This document shows positions 24,599 through 35,454 of a stretch of 64,000 nucleotides of DNA, piece by piece. The stretch comes from Strongylocentrotus droebachiensis (taxonomy: Eukaryota > Echinodermata > Echinoidea > Camarodonta > Strongylocentrotidae). How positions within the stretch are numbered: the stretch's first letter is position 1; each line of letters begins with the position of its first letter. Both the position numbers and the translations under genes were made by a program. Below the pieces are notes generated by a model. It worked only from the letters and a program-made list of their open reading frames with translations, was not told the origin of the DNA and made no database searches. Location: NCBI GenBank assembly GCA_035222895.1, contig JAVYIG010000037.1, positions 1,140,234 to 1,204,233 of the forward strand. The letters are read 5' to 3'.

Positions 24599-24826
24599 GG
24601 CCCAATTTCATGAAGCTGCTTTCCGGTCAGCAAATTTTCGTGCTAACTGTAGCAGAAGAATTTGCTTAAGCAGGTTAGCAAGAAAACAAGGCGTCCACCT
24701 TGCGCGTTTACAATGGATTTGCATTGTTAGAAAATTCATTAAGGGTTAATGCATTTTCGTGTGCTTAGTAGAAACTCATACGTAAGCACAGAACCGGCCG
24801 ATAAGCAGCTCTATGAAATTTGGCCC
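24599..24826. mobile_element. 228 bp MITE with GGCCCAATTTCAT ends
   Basis: GGCCCAATTTCATGAAGCTGC at the left is mirrored by GCAGCTCTATGAAATTTGGCC at the right, with GAAACTCATACGTAAGCACA and related steps inside. Part of it is copied in the adjacent tandem duplication. Confidence 0.8.
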
Positions 24827-25585
24827 TGGATAGTCAAAGTGGTGGAACATGGGTCTTTTTATTTTTTTTTTTAATTATGACTCGTTAAGTGTCAACATGG
24901 AGGCAAAGTTTTTTTTTTAAATCAACAACAAAAATCAAACAAAAAATCAAAAAAAAAAAAATCACTTTTTTGGCCGAATATGACATTGACCTTATTGCAA
25001 ATCCCTGAGTTCTGGCAATCTCAAAAGTGTTACCAAATGAATTGGCATCCCCAAGTTAGTTGGAAATGACACCTTAAATGCTTTTCTGGACTATTTGGTT
25101 CAAAAGTTAAGCGTCTTTGTACAAGACCATCATGCGAAAACAAGGCGTCCACCTTGCGTGTTTACAATGGATTTGCATTGTTAGAAAATTCATTAAGGGT
25201 TAATGCATTTTCGTGTGCTTAGTAGAAACTCATACGTAAGCACAGAACCGGCCGATAAGCAGCTCTATGAAATTTGGCCCTGGATAGTCAAAGTGGTGGA
25301 ACATGGGTCTTTTTATTATTTTTTTTAATTATGACTCGTTAAGTGTCAACATGGAGGCAAAGTTTTTTTTTTTAATCAACAACAAAAATCAAACAAAAAA
25401 AAAAAAAAAAAAAATCACTTTTTTGGCCGAATATGACATTGACCTTATTGCAAATCCCTGAGTTCTGGCAATCTCAAAAGTGTTACCAAATGAATTGGCA
25501 TCCCCAAGTTAGTTGGAAATGACACCTTAAATGCTTTTCTGGACTATTTGGTTCAAAAGTTAAGCGTCTTTGTACAAGACCATCA
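24687..25585. repeat. Tandem duplication, unit about 454 bp
   Basis: CAAGGCGTCCACCTTGCG opens both units (24687 and 25141) and GTACAAGACCATCA closes both (25132 and 25585). The units are nearly identical apart from A/T homopolymer lengths, so the event is recent and later than the MITE insertion. Confidence 0.9.
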
Positions 25586-27223
25586 GGACTGGCGGCCATT
25601 TTGGATTTGACCTCTTAAGGTCATCAGAGGTCAAATCAAACTGTGAAATAAACTAACTGAAAAAGATTAAGGTCGGGGACTATGCAGGGGAACCATTTCT
25701 AAAGAAATTTGAGAACATAGGGGCGAACAAATGACAAATAAATGGGAAAACTTTTTGTAACCATTCAAAACTTGCTATTTTTTAGTCAATGTTGACCTTG
25801 ACCTTGACCTACATGCAAAATCCTGAGTTCTGGCGATCTCAAAAGTGGTACCAAATGAATTGGCATCCTCAAGTTAGTTGGAAATGATACCTTAAACGTT
25901 TTTCTGGACTATTTGGTTCAAAAGTTAAGCGTCTTTGTACAATAATACCATCTGGACTGGCGGCCATTTTGGAATTGACCTCTCAGGGTCATCAGAGGTC
26001 AAATCTGACTTCCCTCCACATCTGAAAATAAATCTTATGGTGATAGCTAACTATGCTAGAAGTTTCATGCTTTTCTCAAAAAGTGCACAATTTTCTTGCT
26101 AAGCCGCTGCACTATTATGGCCTTCCAACATTATTGAACAGTATGCAGAAGATTTTAAACAGTAATGTCTACTGGTAGAGGTCATAACTCAGCTTCTCGT
26201 AATCTCAGAAAGATATCTTGTACGCACAAACTGTTGGTTCAGCATAGTATTAAGGCCAATGCCTCATATATTGTCCAGAACTTCAGACATCTTCAAAATC
26301 CATGATATCTATTCCATTTGCATTAAATGGATATGGATATTTTCAAATGATTTTCCAACTTGAAAAGTTGTATGATCAATCCTGCATTACTTCTATGAGC
26401 CAAATCAGGAGAATTTCAATAAAATAGAAGACCAACTAAAAATCTATCGTGTCCGGGGGTGCTTTGGGGACGAAGCCCCCCCCCCAGCCCCTCAAGTGGG
26501 GACCCCATCCTCCCCCACCTCCCCCCCCTCCCCACCAACAAAAAAGGTCGCTCTTTCTAGGTCAAGTTGTTCCTCAACCAGTAGGATGAGAGTTTTAATG
26601 AGATGATTTTCTCCGGGTTGATCCGGGCACTATAAATAATAGATATAATATCATTATTTTTCACCAAAGATTCTGTTCCGAACATGTTGTAGGTCAATTA
26701 TTAATTCATGTCCAGGCTTTCAGAATGTTTTTAAGTCAGGTAATTCCTGCAGTTTTCCATTACCTACAGGTATAACTAAGTATTTGTTGCCACATGTCTC
26801 ACTGAAGGTAGACAGTTTCATATTTTCTATTGAATAAAAGGTTGCAACAACTAATGCTGATTAAAACAATGCATATGATTGGCAGTGAACGATTTGTCAT
26901 AGCATTGTGGCTAATGTTATTCAAAATCATTTTCTCAATAATGATGATAACCATCATGTAACCATACTTATGGCAACGGAATATCTTGCCTGTTCATATA
27001 GAAATGGTACCTAATATTGATACAGAGTTTTCATACAATTTTGGTTATACCTTACTATAGCGTTACGTGAGGACTAGATAATGTGGAAAGAGAGTCTAAT
27101 ATTTGTAATGTACATTAGTTTTGACATAGGAATTTACGAAGGAATAAATCTTCTATTACATAACAACAGAATATATGGACTTGGCAACAATGTGATCAAT
27201 GTCTGCAAGTAATGCATACACAC

Positions 27224-27286
27224 CGTATTTGAACGTGCTCTCCTAGGTCTTCGAGCAACCACCTTTCGGTTGGGTGGCTTGCTCGT
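27224..27286 (-). CDS. Alpha exon (63 nt), copy A
   Basis: TSKPPNRKVVA form of the basic alpha peptide, phase 0, with acceptor ACTCTTTCAG and donor ACG|GTGTGT. It differs from copies B and C by one Val to Ala change. Confidence 0.55.
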
Positions 27287-27924
27287 CTGAAAGAGTTAAG
27301 GAAAGATTAAAGAGCATTTATTCTTTTATTTTTTATTTTGTATAATTAATCTTTATTCAGATAAAATCACGGATAACATCGTAGTACATAAATATTCATA
27401 ACAAAGCACTTAATCACATGTTTAAATGAGATCAAATCATATTATATATCTCTATTTACTTGGTAAGGACTGAGTTCTTTGAAAGGGCAGATGACTCCGG
27501 ATTTTGGTAGAAATAATTCCATCATTATTTTCTTTTAAAATATGTTTAGATGGCCCTTTTTAATTCAAGTTGTTCTTCAACCTATAGATTAAGAGTGTTT
27601 AATGATTTTTACCTTAAAAATCAGATCCTGGTACTACAGGTAATAGATCAATTATTATTTATTTTTCACCAACGATCTGTTCTGGATGTGTTGTAGCTCA
27701 ATTAATCAGTGTGGAGCATTTATTAATCATGTCCAGGCTATGAAGATGTCATTTTTTTTTTTACATGTATAGCTTTCACAGCTACTTGAATGGAAATGAA
27801 AAGAACAAATTAGCCATATTTATGCCAACAAAATATTTTGCCCTGTTCATATAGAAAAGGGTCGTTTTTGATATAAACTTTGATAAGAAGTAAGAAATAA
27901 ATTGTAATTCCTAAAGACACAAAC

Positions 27925-27990
27925 CTTGGATGGAGCAGCAAGTTTTGTAGTTGCATTATCAGACCTCTTTCCCCCTTTCTGCTCTATCGA
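27925..27990 (-). CDS. Beta exon (66 nt), copy B
   Basis: Phase 0, SIEQKGG core, ending KLAAPSK, with TTCTTTTCAG acceptor and GTTTGT donor. It is nearly identical to copies at 20155, 30102 and 32599, so these four reflect recent duplication rather than independent constraint. Confidence 0.55.
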
Positions 27991-29022
27991 CTGAAAAGAA
28001 AACTAATCAAATTTATATTTGAATGTTATGGCCTTCCAACATTATTGAACAGTATGCAGATTTTAAACAGTAATGTCCACTGGTAGAGGTCATAACTCAG
28101 CTTCTCGTAATCTCAGAAAGATATCTTGTACGCACAAACTGTTGGTTCAGCATAGTATTAAGGTCAATGCCTCATATATTGTCCAGAACTTCAGACATCT
28201 TCAAAATCCATGATATCTATTCCATTTGCATTAAATGGATATGGATATTTTCAAATGATTTTCCAACTTGAAAAGTTGTATGATCAATCCTGCATTACTT
28301 CTATGAGCCAAATCAGGAGAATTTCAATAAAAAAAGAAGACCAACTAAAATCTATCGTGTCCGGGGGTGCTTTGGGGATGAAGCCCCCCCCCCAACCCCC
28401 TCAAGTGGGTACCTCATCCCCCCACCTCCCCCCCTCCCCACCAACAAAAAAAAGGTCGCTCTTTCTAGGTCAAGTTGTTCCTCAACCAGTAGGATGAGAG
28501 TTTTAATGAGATGATTTTCTCCGGGTTGATCCGGGCACTATAAATAATAGATATAATATCATTATTTTTCACCAAAGATTCTGTTCCGAACATGTTGTAG
28601 GTCAATTATTAATTCATGTCCAGGCTTTCAGAATATTTTTAAGTCAGGTAATTCCTGCAGTTTTCCATTACCTACATGTATAACTAAGTATTTGTTGCCA
28701 CATGTCTCACTGACGGTAGACAGTTTCATATTTTCTATTGAATAAAAGGTTGCAACAACTAATGCTGATTAAAACAATGCATATGATTGGCGGTGGAACG
28801 ATTTGTCATAGCATTGTGGCTAATGTTATTCAAAATCAGTTTCTCAATGATGATGATAACCATCATGTAACCATACTTATGGCAACGGAATATCTTGCCT
28901 GTTCATATAGAAATGGTACCTAATATTGATACAGAGTTTTCATACAATTTTGGTTATACCTTACTATAGCGTTACGTGAGGACTAGATAATGTGGAAAGA
29001 GAGTCTAATATTTGTAATGTAC

Positions 29023-29299
29023 CGGAGTGTTGGCTCAGTCAGTAGAGCGTCCGCCTCACAACCGGGAGGTCGTGGGTTCGAACCCCGGCCGCGTCATACC
29101 AAAAGACGTTAAAAGATGGGAGTTGTTGCTACCTTGTTTGGCGTTCAACAATAAGGGATAGAGCAACGTCGATCTGGCGCTGCTCAGTGGCTGCCGGGCT
29201 CACGATCAATTGGGCAAAAAGAATTTCCGTTTCGGTTTAATAAAATTTGGAGTGGACTATTAGGCTATTATTATTATATATTATATTATTATTATTATT
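29023..29299 (+). mobile_element. tRNA-derived SINE
   Basis: A polymerase III A box (TGGCTCAGTCAGTAGAGCG, from 29031) and B box (GGTTCGAACCC, 29075-29085) lead into a non-tRNA body and an ATT-rich tail. The paralogous units at 27110 and 31195 lack it (ATGTAC followed by TTAGTTTTGACATAGG), so they are empty sites; about five bases of target are missing here. Confidence 0.9.
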
Positions 29300-29402
29300 T
29301 TGACATAGGAATTTACGAAGGAATAAATCTTCTATTACATAACAACAGAATATATGGACTTGGCAACAATGTGATCAATGTCTGCAAGTAATGCATACAC
29401 AC

Positions 29403-29465
29403 CGTATTTGAACGTGCTCTCCTAGGTCTTCGAACAACCACCTTTCGGTTGGGTGGCTTGCTCGT
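29403..29465 (-). CDS. Alpha exon (63 nt), copy B
   Basis: Same as the 31307 copy at peptide level (VVV form), with intact acceptor and GTGTGT donor. A SINE has inserted 100 bases or so to its left, inside the intron, without touching the exon. Confidence 0.55.
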
Positions 29466-30101
29466 CTGAAAGAGTTAAGGAAAGATTAAAGAGCATTTAT
29501 TCTTTTATTTTTTATTTTGTATAATTAATCTTTATTCAGATAAAATCACGGATAACATCGTAGTACATAAATATTCATAACAAAGCACTTAATCACATGT
29601 TTAAATGAGATCAAATCATATTATATATCTCTATTTACTTGGTAAGGACTGAGTTCTTTGAAAGGGCAGATGACTCCGGATTTTGGTAGAAATAATTCCA
29701 TCATTATTTTCTTTTAAAATATGTTTAGATGGCTCTTTTTAATTCAAGTTGTTCTTCAACCTATAGATTAAGAGTGTTTAATGATTTTTACCTTAAAAAT
29801 CAGATCCTGGAACTACAGGTAATAGATCAATTATTATTTATTTTTCACCAACGATCTGTTCTGGATGTGTTGTAGCTCAATTAATCAGTGTGGAGCATTT
29901 ATTAATCATGCCCAGGCTATGAAGATGTCATTTTTTTTTTTACATGTATAGCTTTCACAGCTACTTGAATGGAAATGAAAAGAACAAATTAGCCATATTT
30001 ATGCCAACAAAATATTTTGCCCTGTTCATATAGAAAAGGGTCGTTTTTGATATAAACTTTGACAAGTAAAAAATGAAATTGAAAATCCTAAAGACACAAA
30101 C

Positions 30102-30167
30102 CTTGGATGGGCCAGCAAGTTTTGTAGTTGCATCATCAGACCTCTTTCCTCCTTTCTGCTCTATCGA
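30102..30167 (-). CDS. Beta exon (66 nt), copy C
   Basis: Same 22-codon layout as the other SIEQKGGK-type beta exons, with the Gly variant seen at 32599 and an Ala to Asp-type change visible as CATCATCAG for CATTATCAG on the plus strand. Splice sites are intact and it lies in phase 0. Confidence 0.55.
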
Positions 30168-31306
30168 CTGAAAAGAAAACTAATCAAATTTATATTTGAA
30201 CGTTATGGCCTTCCAACATTATTGAACAGTATGCAGATTTTAAACAGTAATGTCCACTGGTAGAGGTCATAACTCAGCTTCTCGTAATCTCAGAAAGATA
30301 TCTTGTACGCACAAACTGTTGGTTCAGCATAGTATTAAGGCCAATGCCTCATATATTGTCCAGAACTTCAGACATCTTCAAAATCCATGATATCTATTCC
30401 ATTTGCATTAAATGGATATGGATATTTTCAAATGATTTTCCAACTTGAAAAGTTGTATGATCAATCCTGCATTACTTCTATGAGCCAAATCAGGAGAATT
30501 TCAATAAAATAGAAGACCAACTAAAAATCTATCGTGTCCGGGGGTGCTTTGGGGATGAAGCCCCCCCCCACCCCCTCAAGTGGGGACCCCATCCCCCCAC
30601 CCCCCCCCCCTCCCCACCAACAAAAAAGGTCGCTCTTTCTAGGTCAAGTTGTTCCTCAACCAGTAGGATGAGAGTTTTAATGAGATGATTTTCTCCGGAT
30701 TGATCCGGGCACTATAAATAATAGATATAATATCATTATTTTTCACCAAAGATTCTGTTCCGAACATGTTGTAGGTCAATTATTAATTCATGTCCAGGCT
30801 TTAAGAATGTTTTTAAGTCAGGTAATTCCTGCAGTTTTCCATTACCTACATGTATAACTAAGTATTTGTTGCCACATGTCTCACTAAAGGTAGACAGTTT
30901 CATATTTTCTATTGAATAAAAGGTTGCAACAACTAATGCTGATTAAAACAATGCATATGATTGGCGGTGAAACGATTTGTCATAGCATTGTGGCTAATGT
31001 TATTCAAAATCAGTTTCTCAATGATGATGATAACCATCATGTAACCATACTTATGGCAACGGAATATCTTGCCTGTTCATATAGAAATGGTACCTAATAT
31101 TGATACAGAGTTTTCATACAATTTTGGTTATACCTTACTATAGCGTTACGTGAGGACTAGATAATGTGGAAAGAGAGTCTAATATTTGTAATGTACTTTA
31201 GTTTTGACATAGGAATTTACGAAGGAATAAATCTTCTATTACATAACAACAGAATATATGGACTTGGCAACAATGTGATCAATGTCTGCAAGTAATGCAT
31301 ACACAC

Positions 31307-31369
31307 CGTATTTGAGCGTGCTCTCCTAGGTCTTCGAACAACCACCTTTCGGTTGGGTGGCTTACTCGT
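31307..31369 (-). CDS. Alpha exon (63 nt), copy C
   Basis: Twenty-one codons beginning TSKPPNRKVVVRRPRR and ending SNT, phase 0, with an ACTCTTTCAG acceptor and an ACG|GTGTGT donor. The peptide is strongly basic; the run RRPRRAR could act as a nuclear-localisation or minor-groove-binding patch, which is inference from composition only. Confidence 0.55.
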
Positions 31370-31556
31370 CTGAAAGAGTTAAGGAAAGATTAAAGAGCAT
31401 TTATTCTTTTATTTTTTATTTTGTATAATTAATCTTTATTCAGATAAAATCACGGATAACATCGTAGTACATAACTATTCATAACAAAGCACTTAATCAC
31501 ATGTTTAAATGAGATCAAATCATATTATATATCTCTATTTACTTGGTAAAGACTGA

Positions 31557-32150
31557 CATATGGCTCCGGTTAGTCTCATTTCACAACGCCCCCTATCGTC
31601 AGAGCATGATCTGAGTCGGCAGCCTAACATGTTAGCCTATGGACGTTTTTTTTTAAAAATCGTTAAAAATTCATTTTTTGTTTAAACGAAAAGCACATCC
31701 ACCCCGACGTACGTTATCACTAGCTCTTTCATTGGAGCCCTCATGTCTCATTGACTTTTGAAAGTTCACCCACCGTAATTTTTCAAAATAGGTTGCAAGC
31801 TCGTCATTGCCTATAATACACGTGTGAAACAAGTCTAACTTTGGACTCAGTTTACCAAGCGATTTGAAGGTTATAGGTCGAGCACACGAAACATAAAAAG
31901 CATGAATTATCATAGATCACTTCTGCCTATTTCATCCAACCCCCCACCGTAATTTTTCCATTTAGTAAAAGCAAACATTTTGCCGAGTTTAGCAAAAACA
32001 TGAATATTCATGAACGGTCAGACAATACAGCCTTTATAGTACGTAACGTATAGTGAATGGAATGGGCGATGATCCGTTCAGGAGGCAGAGGTCAGTGGTT
32101 TGTGCTGGCAATGTTCACGCGAGCGAAAATGAGACAATCGGAGCAATATG
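31557..32150. mobile_element. 594 bp MITE without target duplication
   Basis: CATATGGCTCCGGTTAGTCTC is mirrored by a near-complement ending GGAGCAATATG, and both continue as TCATTT. In sibling units the flanks are contiguous (GACTGA then GTTCT). Here they are split cleanly with no duplicated base. Confidence 0.85.
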
Positions 32151-32598
32151 GTTCTCTGAAAGGGCAGATGACTCCGGATTTTGGTAGAAATAATTCCATC
32201 ATTCTTTTCTTTTAAAATATGTTTAGATGGCTCTTTTTAATTCAAGTTTTTCTTAAACCTATAGATTAAGAGTGTTTAATGATTTTTACCTTAAAAATCA
32301 GATCCTGGTACTACAGGTAATAGATCAATTATTATTTATTTTTCACCAACGATCTGTTCTGGATGTGTTGTAGCTCAATTAATCAGTGTGGAGCATTTAT
32401 TAATCATGTCCAGGCTATGAAGGTGTCATTTTTTTTTTACATGTATAGCTTTCACAGCTACTTGAATGGAAATGAAAAGAACAAATTAGCCATATTTATG
32501 CCCACAAAATATTTTGCCCTGTTCATATAGAAAAGGGTCGTTTTTGATATAAACTTTGACAAGTAAAAAATGAAATTGAAAATCCTAAAGACACAAAC

Positions 32599-32664
32599 CT
32601 TGGATGGGCCAGCAAGTTTTGTAGTTGCATTATCAGACCTCTTTCCCCCTTTCTGCTCTATCGA
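32599..32664 (-). CDS. Beta exon (66 nt), copy D
   Basis: Twenty-two codons beginning SIEQKGGKRSDNATTK and ending PSK, phase 0. The acceptor is TTCTTTTCAG and the donor is AAG|GTTTGT. It differs from the copy at 27925 by a Gly for Ala change near the end. It belongs to the fourth copy of the roughly 1.9 kb repeated unit. Confidence 0.55.
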
Positions 32665-33449
32665 CTGAAAAGAAAACTGATCAAATTTATATTTGAACGT
32701 CATGGCCTTCCAACATTATTGAACAGTATGCAGATTTTAAACAGTAGTGTCCACTGGTAGAGGTCATAACTCAGCTTCTCGTAATCTCAGAAAGATTTCT
32801 TGTACGCACAAACTGTTGGTTCAGCATAGTATTAAGGCCAATGCCTCATATATTGTTCAGAACTTCAGACATCTTCAAAATCCATGATATCTATTCCATT
32901 TGCATTAAATGGATATGGATATTTTCAAATGATTTCCAACTTGAAAAGTTGTATGATCAATCCTGCATTACTTCTATGAGCCAAATCAGGAGAATTTCAA
33001 TACAATAGAAGACCAACTAAAAATCTATCGTGTCCGGGTATGCTTTGGGGGATGAAGCCCCACCCCCCCCCCCCCACCAACAAAAAAAAAGAATCGCTCT
33101 TTGTAAGTCAAGTTGTTCCTCAACCAGTAGGATGAGAGTTTTAATGAGATGATTTTCTCCGGGTTGACCCGGGTACTATAAATAATAGATATAATATCAT
33201 ATTTTTCACCAAAGATTATGTTCCGAACACGTTGTAGGTCAATTATTAATTCATGTCCAGGCTTTTAGAATGTTTTTAAGTCAGGTAATTCCTGCAATTT
33301 TTCGTTACCTACATGTATAACTAAGTATTTGTTGCCACATGTCTCACTGAAGGTAGACAGTTTAATATTTTCTATTGAATAAAAGGTTGCAACAACTAAT
33401 GCTGACTAAAACAATGCATATGATTGGCGGTGGAACGATTTGTCATAGC

Positions 33450-33487
33450 ATTCGAACAACCACCTTTCGGTTGGGTGGCTTGCTCGT
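33450..33487 (-). pseudogene. Truncated alpha exon
   Basis: Begins like the 63 nt alpha exons (acceptor, then TSKPPNRKVV) but a deletion joins its middle to sequence normally several hundred bases away (compare 28815 with 29432). The donor is lost, so this copy cannot splice like its siblings. Confidence 0.6.
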
Positions 33488-34011
33488 CTGAAAGAGTTAA
33501 GGAAAGATTAAAGAGCGTTTATAAAGCATGGGATCCAAACAGGACATTGTGACCCCAAATTTCTCTGATAAGGCAGATTACACATGTTTTGGGCCTTTTT
33601 AATGTACATTTATAGCTTCCACCGCCATCTTAATGAAGATGATAACCATCATGTAACCATACTTATGGCAACGGAATATCTTGCCTGTTCATATAGAAAT
33701 AGTACCGAATATTGATACAGAGTTTCCATCCATTTTTTGTTAAACCTTACTACACTGTAACGGGAGGATTAAATAATTTGAAAAGAGACAACAGAACATT
33801 TAATACAAAATCTAAATCGAATTTGTTCTTTCTGTAGGTGTTTTCAACTTTAAATATGCCGTAGTTCGGACATAGGAAATTACAAAGAAATAGACATGGA
33901 CTTGGCAATAGTGTTTAATGGCTAGAAGTTATGCATTCAAACCGTGTGGGAATGCAGTGGCGGATCCAGGGGGGGGGGGCTAAACGGCCGCGGCCCCCCT
34001 ATTGGCGGCGC

Positions 34012-34110
34012 AAAAAAAAAAGGAAGAAGAGAAGAGAAAAAAAGAAAGAAGAGAAAAAGGAGAAGAGAAAAGAAAGGAGGAAAGAAAAGAAAAAAGAGAA
34101 AAGAAAGAAA
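34012..34110 (+). repeat. Homopurine tract, 99 nt (repeated at 36594-36692)
   Basis: Ninety-nine bases of A and G only, continuing into a GA repeat with few interruptions. Such tracts can form triplex structures. The same tract occurs in the second copy of the duplication. Confidence 0.92.
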
Positions 34111-35454
34111 CAGAGATAGAGAGAGAGAGAGAGAGAAAGGGATAAAAGGAAAAAGAAGAAAGCCCCCCCCCCTCCCCCTCCCTTCCACTCCAGGGTCGGA
34201 GGGAACGAATTTGTGTTCCCCAAATCTCCGGTAAAGGGGTACTTTTCACGCAATAAAGTCCGGCCCGTAATACACAAAAATCAGTACTGACTTTACACAT
34301 CGGATATAGAGGGGTGATTTCAAAGAGAGGGGACATGCATGCGCGTACCCTAGATAACACTGAGTGATGGGGGGGGGGGGGGGGAGAGAAATGTCCGGTG
34401 AGAAAGGGGGACGACAAGGAAATGGCGCTAAGTGACAATAACGACGAATAAGTGAGAAAAAAACTGTATTCGGGAGATTTGGGGTCATTCCAGAAGGCTT
34501 GGGAAACGTTATTGAATAGAGGGGGCCGGCCGCATAAAATCTCCAGCCGCGGATTCAAAGTTAAAAGTTAAAAACAGCCCCTGCGCTACAAAGCTCATCA
34601 CTCTTTAGTGAGAAATTTGAAAAGGGCACACTATTTTGGGAGCTATTTATAGAAGCTATAATTATACTCAACAGTCAAATATTAAATTAACGGTAAAGGG
34701 GCCGCTTCACAACTTTTATTTTGCCCTTCATTTGGCTTCAGCTCATACCAACTCGCTTGTGCTTGTATTTGAACTCATGTTGGTAGTAATCATGGACAGG
34801 GGCGGCGATCCTGGGCCCGATAGGGGGACACGTCCCCTAGGAAATTTAGAAATATATCTAGAAAGAAATATAGCAGAAAGAACGTACATATTGGGCTTAG
34901 GGATTTTCTAGAATGCATAATTTCAGCATTCAGCATTGCAAAATCTCACTTGGTCGCTACGCCCCCTCGCCCAATAACACAAAACTATGATATGACGCTC
35001 CCGGCCGTGATTTTTCCATGGTTGGTGTAATATATCTCCTTTTTTCCCTTTTATTTCTACTAACCTAATTGTATGCTCTCACAATCGTGATTGTTTCATT
35101 TTCCCTTTAAAGCAAACCAATGGTGCCGATTTGTATCCTCGGTTGGGGGGATGATAGGTGCCAAAATATTTTCGGCAATGGATCAAAGCAACCAAGAGGT
35201 AGAGGCGTGTGGCAGGTTGCACCCCCTCCCTTCCAAGTTATTAACTTTTCAAGTCACCCTCAATAAAGAAAACATTTTAGAGAATATGGGACCCATGTGG
35301 GTCCCACATGGGCTTGCTACTTGGGTTATTATCCTCTCAAGCATATAGGCATGATTTTAATTTAGGGGGGGGGGGGGGCGGTAGTGAGCACCTCCTAGGG
35401 GGTGGGTACAGGGAGGGGGAGTTTCCCCCTTCCCGCGCGTAAGCTCGTGCGTAA

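Larger units (their letters stand above)
20259..26114. mobile_element. 5.86 kb long-inverted-repeat transposon with TTA target duplication
   Basis: The ends TAGTACAGCGG and CCGCTGCACTA are flanked by TTA (20256-20258 and 26115-26117). The tandem paralogues read GAATGTTATGGCC uninterrupted at 28021 and equivalents, giving direct empty sites. The arms are over a kilobase long. They contain CACTTTTTGAGAAAAGCATG, CTTCTAGCATAG, and 3 or so copies of a roughly 350 bp block with GACCTCTGATGACCCT and CCAAATAGTCCAGAAAA, in forward orientation at 20340-21440 and inverted at 24960-26060. The interior carries one decayed plus-strand gene, a LINE tail and a MITE. Confidence 0.92.
26115..33487. repeat. Tandem array of a 1.9 kb exon-bearing unit (about four copies)
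   Basis: Landmark GAAAGGGCAGATGACTCCGG occurs at 27481, 29660 and 32158, with a diverged version at about 19718. With the SINE removed, unit B is about 1.9 kb. Unit C with its MITE removed, and unit A (split by the 5.86 kb transposon), are the same size. Unit D is cut by a deletion at 33450. Each full unit holds one beta and one alpha exon of the minus-strand gene. Confidence 0.92.

Noticed and set aside
29023-29095. tRNA gene
   Set aside because: A and B boxes are present but the anticodon stem does not pair properly, and the sequence runs into a SINE body missing from sibling units.
27224-33487. Beta and alpha exons as parts of a transposon rather than a host gene
   Set aside because: No terminal repeats or transposase accompany the units, and diverged exon pairs occur elsewhere in the span with conserved frame. 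The alternative is not excluded and depends on transcript evidence.
33980-34558. Long minus-strand frame (192 codons), repeated in the second copy
   Set aside because: Translation is Ser/Phe/Leu-rich low complexity from the purine tract and poly-C runs, with no domain and overlapping frames of equal length.
34636-35348. Two plus-strand frames of 91 and 85 codons, repeated at 37221 and 37676
   Set aside because: Identity between copies is due to the recent duplication. No domain, splice context or similarity is recognised.
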